Source of the DNA: an uncultured Eubacteriales bacterium
GTDB taxonomy: Bacteria; Bacillota; Clostridia; Oscillospirales; Oscillospiraceae
Length of the DNA: 9,026 bases
Reading direction: 5' to 3'
NCBI GenBank assembly: GCA_905205195.1
Contig: CAJLCS010000074.1
Coordinates: 1 to 9,026, forward strand
Positions 1-4,808 of this stretch are shown one piece after another. Every line of letters begins with the position of its first letter. Position 1 is the stretch's first letter. Under the pieces are notes generated by a model, which ran no database searches, was not told the origin of the DNA, and saw only the letters and a program-made list of their open reading frames with translations. The position numbers and the translations under genes were made by a program.

Positions 1-66
1 TTCTTTCGGGTATTTCTTGTCAACACAAGAAATACCCCCGCCGGAGGCACCCGGCGACGATGACAA
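1..66 (+). repeat. Right-hand end of an upstream copy of the 266-bp repeat (partial)
   Basis: These bases match 267-332 closely, so the window opens inside one repeat unit and a second, complete unit follows head to tail. The segment contains the 13-bp stem gggtatttcttgt (8-20) / acaagaaataccc (25-37) with loop caac, followed by the GC-rich cgccggaggcac stretch. The rest of this unit, and any further tandem copies, lie to the left of the window. Confidence 0.85.
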
Positions 67-207
67 GCAGTGCCGTCAGAACGTAGAAAGAGAACGATCC
101 GGTGCCAGCCCCCGAAAAGCACTCGCCCTAAAACGACGCACTCGCCAGGTCGTCGCCTTCACGCCGAAACACTGTACAAGCAGGCAGGAAAGCGTGCCGA
201 GGGAATT

Positions 208-262
208 CCAGAGGGGGCATGGCTTTGGCGCGCGGGAGCGCGACTCTCAATGCCCCCTCTGG
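208..262 (+). other. Large two-tier hairpin inside repeat copy A
   Basis: The outer stem is a perfect 13-bp pair, ccagagggggcat (208-220) with atgccccctctgg (250-262). Inside it is a second perfect 5-bp stem, cgcgc (229-233) / gcgcg (238-242), closed by ggga. Read on the plus strand, GGGA is a GNRA-type tetraloop, which hints that the plus strand is the RNA form. The stem is followed by a T-rich ttgcttctttc, so it could also act as a plus-strand terminator. The function is inferred; the pairing is seen. Confidence 0.75.
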
Positions 263-273
263 TTGCTTCTTTC

Positions 274-303
274 GGGTATTTCTTGTCAACACAAGAAATA
301 CCC
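274..303 (+). other. Second perfect hairpin of repeat copy A
   Basis: Perfect 13-bp stem gggtatttcttgt (274-286) / acaagaaataccc (291-303) with a 4-nt loop caac. The same hairpin occurs at 8-37 and, with loop caat, at 3658-3687. The only difference among the three copies is in the loop, which fits conservation of the stem. A weaker cgccgg/ccggcg stem follows in this copy and in the partial one, but is not kept in the copy at 3451. Confidence 0.75.
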
Positions 304-355
304 CCGCCGGAGGCACCCGGCAGCGACGATAAGCAGTTGCGTCAGAACGTAAAAA

Positions 356-440
356 GGGAACAAATTTGCTCCCCTGTATCGTGATATTGCCTGACGGCAG
401 TTCGTCATCCTATCACGAAAGCCGCAGGCTTTCCTATCAC
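356..440. repeat. Cluster of nested inverted repeats between the 266-bp repeat and the gap terminator
   Basis: Several pairings pack into 85 bp. These are ggga-caaatttg-tccc (356-373, two interrupting bases); a perfect 8-bp inverted repeat tcgtgata (379-386) / tatcacga (411-418) around a 24-nt spacer with its own small stem gacg/cgtc; and a perfect 7-bp hairpin gaaagcc/ggctttc (417-433, loop gca). The octamer cctatcac occurs at 409-416 and again at 433-440, so gtgata (381-386) could pair with either copy. No open reading frame here is credible. It may be the edge of another intergenic repeat or a structured RNA; the function is unknown. Confidence 0.55.
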
Positions 441-451
441 TTTCCAACAGC

Positions 452-484
452 AAAAAAGGCGCTCCCCCGGAGGGGAGCGCCTTT
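452..484 (-). terminator. Rho-independent terminator of gap
   Basis: On the minus strand, 21 bp after the gap stop codon, a perfect 13-bp stem AAAGGCGCTCCCC / GGGGAGCGCCTTT with a 4-nt loop is followed by a run of six T. This is a textbook intrinsic terminator for the leftward gap transcript. On the plus strand it is followed by only three T, so it is probably one-directional. Confidence 0.93.
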
Positions 485-505
485 GCAATGCGGAATCGGG
501 GAACC

Positions 506-1537
506 TTACAGCAGCTCGGCGAAGTACTTGATGGTACGAACCATCTGGCTGGTGTAGGAGTTCTCGTTGTCGTACCAGGACACGACCTGAACCTGGGTCA
601 TGCCGTTGCCCAGATCGTTGACCATGGTCTGGGTGGCATCGAACAGGGAGCCGTAACGCATACCGATGACGTCGGAGGAAACGATCTCGTCGGTGTTGTA
701 GCCGAAGGACTCGGTGGCGGCAGCCTTCATGGCGGCGTTGATCTCGTCCACGGTGACCTTACCAGCCACGACGGCGTTCAGCATGGTGGTGGAGCCGGTG
801 GGGGTGGGCACACGCTGGGCAGCGCCGATCAGCTTGCCGTTCAGCTCGGGGATAACCAGGCCGATAGCCTTGGCAGCACCGGTGGAGTTGGGCACGATGT
901 TCACGGCACCGGCACGGCTGCGGCGCAGGTCGCCCTTACGCTGCGGGCCGTCCAGGATCATCTGGTCGCCGGTGTAAGCGTGGATGGTGCACATAATGCC
1001 GGACTGGATGGGAGCCAGGTCATTCAGAGCCTTGGCCATAGGCGCCAGGCAGTTGGTGGTGCAGGAAGCGGCGGAGATGATGTTGTCTTCCTTGGTCAGG
1101 GTCTTGTGGTTGACGTTGAAGACGATGGTGGGCAGGTCGTTGCCGGCAGGAGCGGAGATGACGACCTTCTTAGCGCCGGCGTCGATGTGCGCCTGAGCCT
1201 TGGCCTTGGAGGTGTAGAAGCCGGTGCACTCCAGCACCACGTCCACGCCCAGCTTGCCCCAGGGCAGCTCAGCGGCGTTGGGCTTCTTGTAGATGACAAT
1301 CTTCTTGCCGTCCACGACGATGTAGTTGTCCTCGTCCTCGCCCTCGTGGAAGTCAACGGTGTGGCCCTGAGCGACATAGTTGCCCTGGGTGGAATCGTAC
1401 TTCAGCAGGTGAGCCAGCATCTTGGCAGAGGTCAGGTCGTTGATGGCAACAACCTCGTAGCCTTCTGCGCCGAACATCTGACGGAACGCCAGACGGCCGA
1501 TCCGGCCGAAACCGTTAATCGCAACTTTAACAGACAT
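506..1537 (-). CDS. gap: Type I glyceraldehyde-3-phosphate dehydrogenase, NAD-dependent
   Basis: This cytosolic glycolytic enzyme converts glyceraldehyde 3-phosphate, phosphate and NAD+ to 1,3-bisphosphoglycerate. The 343-residue product has the usual family length. The N-terminal Rossmann motif INGFGRIGR sits at residues 7-15. Asp34 in AINDLT is the residue that normally favours NAD over NADP. The active site SCTTN (158-162) carries catalytic Cys159, and His186 of HAYTGDQ is the general base. Later motifs NIVPNSTGAAKA, RVPTPTGS and WYDNE are intact, so the enzyme should be active. An in-frame ATG 21 bp upstream exists, but the start at 1537 has GGAGG nine bases before it and gives the canonical MSVKVAINGFGR start. 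It has its own promoter (1623-1651) and terminator (452-484), so it is probably monocistronic and highly expressed. Confidence 0.98.
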   Translation of the reverse strand: MSVKVAINGFGRIGRLAFRQMFGAEGYEVVAINDLTSAKMLAHLLKYDSTQGNYVAQGHTVDFHEGEDEDNYIVVDGKKIVIYKKPNAAELPWGKLGVDVVLECTGFYTSKAKAQAHIDAGAKKVVISAPAGNDLPTIVFNVNHKTLTKEDNIISAASCTTNCLAPMAKALNDLAPIQSGIMCTIHAYTGDQMILDGPQRKGDLRRSRAGAVNIVPNSTGAAKAIGLVIPELNGKLIGAAQRVPTPTGSTTMLNAVVAGKVTVDEINAAMKAAATESFGYNTDEIVSSDVIGMRYGSLFDATQTMVNDLGNGMTQVQVVSWYDNENSYTSQMVRTIKYFAELL

Positions 1538-1546
1538 GATAAATTT

Positions 1547-1551
1547 CCTCC
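1547..1551 (-). promoter_or_regulatory. Ribosome binding site that sets the gap start
   Basis: GGAGG on the minus strand lies nine bases upstream of ATG 1537. The alternative ATG at 1558 lies upstream of this site, so the GGAGG supports the shorter, 343-residue start. Confidence 0.9.
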
Positions 1552-1562
1552 ATTTCAAATCT

Positions 1563-1615
1563 TACTGCTTGCGCAGTATGGTAGACGGAATCGCGTACGG
1601 AGCCTTACCCCGTAC
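1563..1615 (-). promoter_or_regulatory. Structured 5' leader of gap with two stem-loops
   Basis: In the predicted leader of about 80 nt are two hairpins, read on the minus strand. The first is GTACGG/CCGTAC (1615-1610 with 1600-1595, 9-nt loop), almost at the expected transcript 5' end. The second is TACTGC/GCAGTA (1578-1573 with 1568-1563), closed by GCAA, a GNRA tetraloop. Neither is followed by a T-run, so they are not attenuator terminators. A 5'-terminal stem-loop is a known way to protect an abundant mRNA from decay; that role here is inference. Confidence 0.5.
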
Positions 1616-1622
1616 AGTTCCC

Positions 1623-1651
1623 ATTATACAATAACGTCCACAGGTTGTAAA
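1623..1651 (-). promoter_or_regulatory. Sigma-A-type promoter of gap
   Basis: On the minus strand: TTTACA (1651-1646), a spacer of exactly 17 bp, and a perfect TATAAT (1628-1623). This is the best promoter in the window and predicts transcription starting near 1615-1618. Confidence 0.88.
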
Positions 1652-1694
1652 GTATCAGAATCACGAAAAACCGAGAATTTTTTGTAAACGACTG

Positions 1695-2855
1695 TCAAAC
1701 ATTCCACAAATCTGCAAAAAATGCGGAAATTGCCGTCCAGCTTGCCTGCACGCTTCCCTGGGCGATTCCGCCCCGTCCGCCGCCCCGGCCCCGGAGGGCT
1801 GCGGTCATGGTTCTGCACAGCGATCCCGGGTCCTCCGTCCGGTCGGCAAGGCAGAAGTTGTAGCCGTGTTCGTCGCTGCCGGAAAACACCGCCGTTGTGC
1901 CGCCGCAGGTTCCGGCAATCCGGTCGGCCAGCTCCCGCAGTGCCGCACCGGACAGACCGTCTTCCCGGCGCAGTACGTTGCCCGCTCCCCGGCAGCCTGC
2001 GGCGATCCGGTCGAACAGCCGCCGCTCCAGACCGGTGGCCCGGAATTTTTCGGCGGCCAGCGCCTCGTTCATGGCCCGGGCTGCGGCCCCGGTTTCCAGC
2101 ATTTTGGCGGAAAACGCCTGGGAAACCTGCCGGTTCTGGTCAAAGACGGCGCACAGCAGCGCCATGGCCCGGCCGCCGCAGAGCATCTCGATCCGCACGC
2201 CCTGCCGGAATTTCACGCAGGACAGCAGCTTCACCAGGCCGATTTCGCCGGTGCGGGCCACATGGACGCCGCAGCAGGCGCACAAGTCCACCCCGGGAAT
2301 TTCCACCACCCGCACCGGCCAGGGCAGCGCCCGCTTGGTCCGGTAGGGCACGGTGGGCAGCTCCTCGGGGGAGGGGTACCAGATGTGCAGCGGCAGGTCC
2401 CGCCAGACGGCGGCGTTGACCTCCGCCTCGATTTCCGGCAGGGCTTCCGGCAGGATGGGGCCGTCAAAATCGATGGTAATGGCGTCGGTGCCCATGTGGA
2501 AGCCCACGTTGTGCCAGCCCCAGCGGCGGTGGACCACGCCGGAGACCATATGCTCGCCGGAATGCTGCTGCATCAGGTCGAAGCGCCGCGCCCCGTCCAG
2601 CGTGCCGGTGACGCAGGCGCCCATGGCCAGCGGTGTGGTGGTATAATGGGCGATTTCATCGCCCTCCTCCTGCACATCCGCCACGGCGGCATCGTCCAGC
2701 GTGCCCAGGTCGCAGGGCTGGCCGCCGCCCTCCGGGTAGAAGGCGGTCCGGTCCAGCAACACCCGGAACCGGTCGCCCGCCGGGCGGCAGTCCGTCACCC
2801 GGGCGGTGAAGGACGTCAGGTGGCAGTCCTCGTAATAGAGCTTTTCGGTGGTCAT
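1695..2855 (-). CDS. AlaX-type alanyl-tRNA editing hydrolase (long form)
   Basis: This is a free-standing homologue of the AlaRS editing domain. Members hydrolyse mischarged tRNA-Ala (mainly Ser-tRNA-Ala, sometimes Gly-tRNA-Ala) in the cytosol. The 386-residue product begins with a barrel-like domain holding FYPEGGGQPCDLG (39-51). The editing core follows, with the zinc motif HSGEH (His98, His102) completed by C-x3-H (Cys194, His198). A helical linker (about 238-285) leads to a DHHA1-like C-terminal domain ending in the glycine-rich GRGGGRGGIAQG. This order and length fit AlaX-L. I chose the ATG at 2855 because GAGG lies nine bases before it; an in-frame TTG six bases upstream is too close to that site. 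The gene follows the small four-cysteine gene by 25 bp and probably shares its promoter. No clear terminator precedes the gap promoter. Confidence 0.93.
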   Translation of the reverse strand: MTTEKLYYEDCHLTSFTARVTDCRPAGDRFRVLLDRTAFYPEGGGQPCDLGTLDDAAVADVQEEGDEIAHYTTTPLAMGACVTGTLDGARRFDLMQQHSGEHMVSGVVHRRWGWHNVGFHMGTDAITIDFDGPILPEALPEIEAEVNAAVWRDLPLHIWYPSPEELPTVPYRTKRALPWPVRVVEIPGVDLCACCGVHVARTGEIGLVKLLSCVKFRQGVRIEMLCGGRAMALLCAVFDQNRQVSQAFSAKMLETGAAARAMNEALAAEKFRATGLERRLFDRIAAGCRGAGNVLRREDGLSGAALRELADRIAGTCGGTTAVFSGSDEHGYNFCLADRTEDPGSLCRTMTAALRGRGGGRGGIAQGSVQASWTAISAFFADLWNV

Positions 2856-2880
2856 TGGCAAGCACCTCGGAAGTTTTTTT

Positions 2881-3116
2881 CTATTTTACCACGGGAGGGG
2901 GAAAATGTAAATGTTTCGGGCTTTCAAGCCGCAAAAGGGCTGCGTCTATTTCATCCAGCTGCCGCATCAGCCGCTCGATGGCTTGAATGATTTCCTTTTT
3001 CCGCAGCAGCAATTCTTCAGGTACCAGCGCTTCCCGGCGGTGTCGCACTCCGTGCAGTCCCCCTCCCGGCAGGCCAGACATTCCGGCGGCAGCGGATCCG
3101 CTTCCGTCCATTTCAA
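2881..3116 (-). pseudogene. Small four-cysteine protein gene, apparently frameshifted
   Basis: Two overlapping minus-strand frames each look like half of one small protein. Frame 1 starts at TTG 3116, ten bases after a strong AGGAGGAGG (3135-3127). It reads KWTEADPLPPECLACREGD, continues through CTECDTAGKRWYL (Cys13, Cys16, Cys21, Cys24: a C-x2-C-x4-C-x2-C cluster that could bind a metal), then degenerates and stops after 49 codons. The -1 frame carries EELLLRKKEIIQAIERL and MRQLDEIDAALLRLE, a charged amphipathic helix, and runs to TAG at 2881. Joining them near the WYL codons would give a protein of about 75 residues with a Cys knuckle and a helix. I recall short clostridial proteins of this kind, but cannot confirm it here. 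Function unknown. Alternatives: sequencing error, recent pseudogene, or -1 recoding at the AAAAAGG run. The ATG at 3111 in the second frame gives a Gly-rich, unconvincing N terminus. Confidence 0.55.
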
Positions 3117-3149
3117 ATCGCTCGCACCTCCTCCTGAAATCTCAGATTC

Positions 3150-3178
3150 AGGATAGGCAATATTTTGCTAATATTCAA
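3150..3178 (-). promoter_or_regulatory. Probable promoter for the small-protein/AlaX unit
   Basis: On the minus strand: TTGAAT (3178-3173), a 17-bp spacer, and TATCCT (3155-3150). Each hexamer matches the sigma-A consensus at four of six positions. The imperfect inverted repeat CTGAATCTGAGATTTCAG (3151-3134) lies at the predicted transcript start, just before the AGGAGGAGG ribosome binding site, and could be an operator or leader hairpin. Confidence 0.55.
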
Positions 3179-3194
3179 GCATTATTTTCCGTTA

Positions 3195-3209
3195 GATAAT
3201 AGCATTATC
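3195..3209 (+). promoter_or_regulatory. Palindromic candidate operator with overlapping -10 in front of the XRE regulator
   Basis: GATAAT-AGC-ATTATC is a perfect 6+6 inverted repeat in the AT-rich divergent region. Its left half is a -10-like GATAAT for the regulator gene; the corresponding -35 is weak. A second symmetrical pair, AATATT at 3159-3164 and 3170-3175, lies inside the opposing promoter. XRE-family proteins bind such palindromes as dimers, so autoregulation, and perhaps control of the AlaX side, is a reasonable inference. Confidence 0.5.
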
Positions 3210-3232
3210 AAAAACGGAAGGTGATGGGGACG

Positions 3233-3451
3233 ATGATTTGCTATGACCCGCTTTGGAAAACCATGCAGTCCCGGGGAATTACCACTTATATGCTGATTTA
3301 TAAACTGGGTTTCAGCGCCTATACCATCACCCGCCTGCGGCGAAACGAGAGCATTACCATGCACACGCTGGAGCGGCTGTGTGCCGTGCTGCACTGTACG
3401 CCCAATGACGTTGTCGCCTTCCTGCCGGAGGAACAAAGTAACGACAACTAG
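3233..3451 (+). CDS. Small XRE/Cro-CI-type helix-turn-helix regulator
   Basis: This 72-residue protein is essentially a single DNA-binding domain of the Cro/C1 HTH class often seen as short standalone regulators in Clostridia. It opens with MICYDPLWKTMQSRGIT. The helix-turn-helix spans about residues 18-40 (YMLIYKLGFSAYTITRLRR). The typical helices MHTLERLCAVLHC and the PNDVVAFLPEE tail follow. I chose ATG 3233 over the in-frame GTG 3221 and ATG 3224 because AAGGTG lies nine bases before it and the start then matches the usual beginning of this family. It is the only plus-strand gene, divergent from the AlaX unit, with a palindrome (3195-3209) over its probable promoter. The last base of its TAG stop is the first base of repeat copy B. 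The DNA target and signal are unknown. Confidence 0.85.
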   Translation: MICYDPLWKTMQSRGITTYMLIYKLGFSAYTITRLRRNESITMHTLERLCAVLHCTPNDVVAFLPEEQSNDN

Positions 3452-3591
3452 CAGTGCCGTCAGAACGTAGAAAGAGAACGATTCGGTCCAGGCTCCCCAA
3501 ACGCACCATCCCCAAAACGACGTACCTGCAAAAAATTAGCCACCGCACCGAAACACTGTACAATCAGACAGGAAAGCGTGCCGAGGGGTGT

Positions 3592-3646
3592 CCAGAGGGG
3601 GCATGGCTTTGGCGCGCGGGAGCGCGACTCTCAATGCCCCCTCTGG
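3592..3646 (+). other. Two-tier hairpin inside repeat copy B
   Basis: Identical in sequence to the hairpin at 208-262: a 13-bp outer stem (3592-3604 with 3634-3646) and an inner cgcgc/gcgcg stem (3613-3617 with 3622-3626) capped by GGGA. With the T-rich tract behind it, it could terminate transcription from the XRE gene; this is inference. Confidence 0.7.
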
Positions 3647-3657
3647 TTGCTTCTTTC

Positions 3658-3687
3658 GGGTATTTCTTGTCAATACAAGAAATACCC
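3658..3687 (+). other. Second hairpin of repeat copy B
   Basis: Perfect 13-bp stem (3658-3670 with 3675-3687), identical to the stems at 8-37 and 274-303. The loop is caat instead of caac. Confidence 0.7.
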
Positions 3688-3738
3688 CCGCCGGAGGCAC
3701 ATGGCGACGACGACAAGCAGTGCCGTCCGAACGTAAAA

Positions 3739-3817
3739 GCTCTCTTGCCTCTCCCTTTGGGGGAGCCAAGGGGTGCTCTATCGACGATGGCCGGTACCGT
3801 CGTCAAAAGGTAAAAAG
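3739..3817 (+). other. Intergenic segment with a further hairpin, no gene
   Basis: Between repeat copy B and the SPFH-gene terminator I see no credible reading frame. It holds ctccctttgggggag (a short ctccc/gggag stem near 3754-3768) and a stem gacgatgg (3783-3790) / ccgtcgtc (3797-3804) with loop ccggta. The second stem needs a U-G pair that exists only on the plus strand, hinting at a plus-strand RNA. It may be the remnant of another intergenic repeat. Confidence 0.4.
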
Positions 3818-3818
3818 C

Positions 3819-3856
3819 AAAAAAATTCCGGGCCGTCCCACATCAGGACGGCCCGG
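3819..3856 (-). terminator. Rho-independent terminator of the NfeD-SPFH operon
   Basis: On the minus strand, shortly after the SPFH stop codon, a perfect 11-bp stem CCGGGCCGTCC / GGACGGCCCGG with a 7-nt loop is followed by AA and seven T. Confidence 0.93.
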
Positions 3857-3869
3857 ATTGTGCTGCTTT

Positions 3870-4796
3870 TTACTTTTCCTTGACGGCTTCCACCAGACCG
3901 GAGGCCATGCCCACCAGCCCCTGCATCTCGGAGGGGATGATGATCTTGGTGGCCTGGCCGTTGGCCATTTTTTCCATGGCCTCGATGGCCTTCAGCTTCA
4001 CCACCTGATCGTTGGGCGCCTTGGCATTGAGCAGCTCCAGCGAATCGGCCATTGCCTGCTGCACCGAACGGATGGCTTGGGCCTCGCCGTCGGCCCGGAG
4101 AATGGCGGCCTGCTTCTCGGCCTCCGCCTTCAGGATGGCCGCCTGCTTTTCGGCGTCGGCCCGGAGAATGGCGGATTCCTTTTCGCCTTCCGCAATCAGG
4201 ATGGCGGACTTCTTCTGGCCCTCGGCCTGCAGGATGGCCTGACGGCGGTCACGCTCGGCCTTCATCTGCTTCTCCATGGAGTTCTGGATGTCCTGAGGCG
4301 GCAGAATGTTCTTCAGCTCCACCCGGTTGACCTTGATGCCCCAGGGGTCGGTGGCTTCGTCCAGAATGGAACGCATTTTGGTGTTGACCACGTCGCGGCT
4401 GGTCAGGGTCTGGTCCAGCTCCAGATCGCCGATGATGTTCCGCAGGGTGGTGGCCGTCAGGGTTTCCATGGCCGCCATGGGCTGCTCCACGCCGTAGGCG
4501 TACATCTTGGGGTCCGTGATCTGGAAGTACACCACGGTGTCGATCTGCATGGTGACGTTATCCTTCGTGATGACGGGCTGGGGCGGGTAGTCCAGCACCT
4601 GCTCCTTCAGGCTGACCCGCTTGGCCACCCGGTCCACAAAGGGCATCTTGAAGTGCAGGCCCACGCCCCAGACGCTCTGGAACGCGCCCAGCCGCTCCAC
4701 CACATAGGCTTTCGACTGCTGCACCACAATAATATTGGAAATCAGAATCAGAATGACGATGACGGCAATCACGCCGACGACGATCAAAGGTCCCAT
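3870..4796 (-). CDS. SPFH/Band-7 membrane protein (stomatin/paraslipin-like, QmcA-type)
   Basis: A 308-residue membrane-anchored scaffold protein. SPFH proteins oligomerise on the inner face of the membrane and organise microdomains or regulate membrane proteases; the exact client here is unknown. Residues 3-26 form a hydrophobic N-terminal membrane segment. The SPFH domain follows (about 25-185), with family-typical GLHFKMPFVDRV and KNILPPQDIQNSMEKQMKAE. Residues 187-241 are a charged coiled-coil stalk built from five 11-residue repeats, and the C terminus is hydrophobic and glycine-containing. The start at ATG 4796 has GGAGG seven bases before it. It lies 12 bp after the NfeD-like gene, the well-known SPFH-NfeD pairing, and ends at a strong terminator. 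HflK/HflC are related but normally occur as a pair of SPFH genes, so the stomatin/paraslipin class fits better. Confidence 0.93.
   Translation of the reverse strand: MGPLIVVGVIAVIVILILISNIIVVQQSKAYVVERLGAFQSVWGVGLHFKMPFVDRVAKRVSLKEQVLDYPPQPVITKDNVTMQIDTVVYFQITDPKMYAYGVEQPMAAMETLTATTLRNIIGDLELDQTLTSRDVVNTKMRSILDEATDPWGIKVNRVELKNILPPQDIQNSMEKQMKAERDRRQAILQAEGQKKSAILIAEGEKESAILRADAEKQAAILKAEAEKQAAILRADGEAQAIRSVQQAMADSLELLNAKAPNDQVVKLKAIEAMEKMANGQATKIIIPSEMQGLVGMASGLVEAVKEK
4074..4238 (-). repeat. Five 33-bp in-gene repeats encoding 11-residue coiled-coil units
   Basis: Within the SPFH gene, residues 187-241 divide exactly into AILQAEGQKKS, AILIAEGEKES, AILRADAEKQA, AILKAEAEKQA and AILRADGEAQA. 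All five have AIL at the same place and an acidic/basic/Gln pattern. An 11-residue period fits a hendecad coiled coil. The similar DNA of neighbouring units suggests growth by tandem duplication. Confidence 0.85.
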
Positions 4797-4808
4797 AAAA
4801 TATCCTCC

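Larger units (their letters stand above)
67..354 (+). repeat. Complete copy A of a dispersed 266-bp-period hairpin repeat
   Basis: The unit starts with gcagtgccgtcagaacgta at 67 and the same motif, slightly diverged, returns at 333, giving a period of exactly 266 bp. The copy at 3451-3738 has the same length and orientation. Seen directly: a 32-bp block (67-98) identical to 3451-3482; a variable stretch of roughly 60-70 bp; and an 83-bp block (207-289) identical to 3591-3673 that carries both major hairpins. Several frames are open across it, but the encoded peptides differ by many non-synonymous changes between copies and no well-spaced ribosome binding site precedes the shared GTG. I therefore treat it as non-coding. 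Plausible identities are a MITE-like element, a REP-like palindromic repeat or a structured RNA; the sequence does not decide between them. Confidence 0.85.
3451..3738 (+). repeat. Complete copy B of the dispersed 266-bp-period hairpin repeat
   Basis: The left motif gcagtgccgtcagaacgta starts at 3451 and returns at 3717, so the period is 266 bp, as in copy A at 67. The two copies align without net length change. The differences concentrate in the centre (about 3483-3550), while 3451-3482 and 3591-3673 are identical to copy A. Both copies have the same orientation and both are intergenic. This one directly abuts the stop codon of the XRE gene, so it may form the 3' end of that transcript. Confidence 0.85.

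Noticed and set aside
1..354. CRISPR array
   Set aside because: The repeated unit is 266 bp with internal hairpins; there are no short regularly spaced repeats with unique spacers.
70..384. Repeat-encoded peptide starting MPSERRKRTI, also present at 3454-3813
   Set aside because: The two versions differ by many amino-acid-changing substitutions in the centre, several other frames are open too, and no ribosome binding site sits at a proper distance before the GTG. I consider the repeat non-coding.
488..1687. Long plus-strand frame opposite gap, 399 codons
   Set aside because: It is the antisense shadow of a clear GAPDH gene; its Gly/Val/His-rich product has no family character and no ribosome binding site.
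1866..2990. Plus-strand frame of 374 codons opposite AlaX
   Set aside because: Antisense to the AlaX gene, whose zinc-binding motifs are intact; the frame itself has no recognisable domain.
2987..3199. Plus-strand short frames across the small-protein region
   Set aside because: They are antisense to the frame with the strong AGGAGGAGG site and show no protein-like features.
67..3738. Composite transposon or insertion sequence bounded by the two repeat copies
   Set aside because: The copies are in direct orientation and flank ordinary housekeeping genes. No transposase, inverted ends or target duplication is visible.
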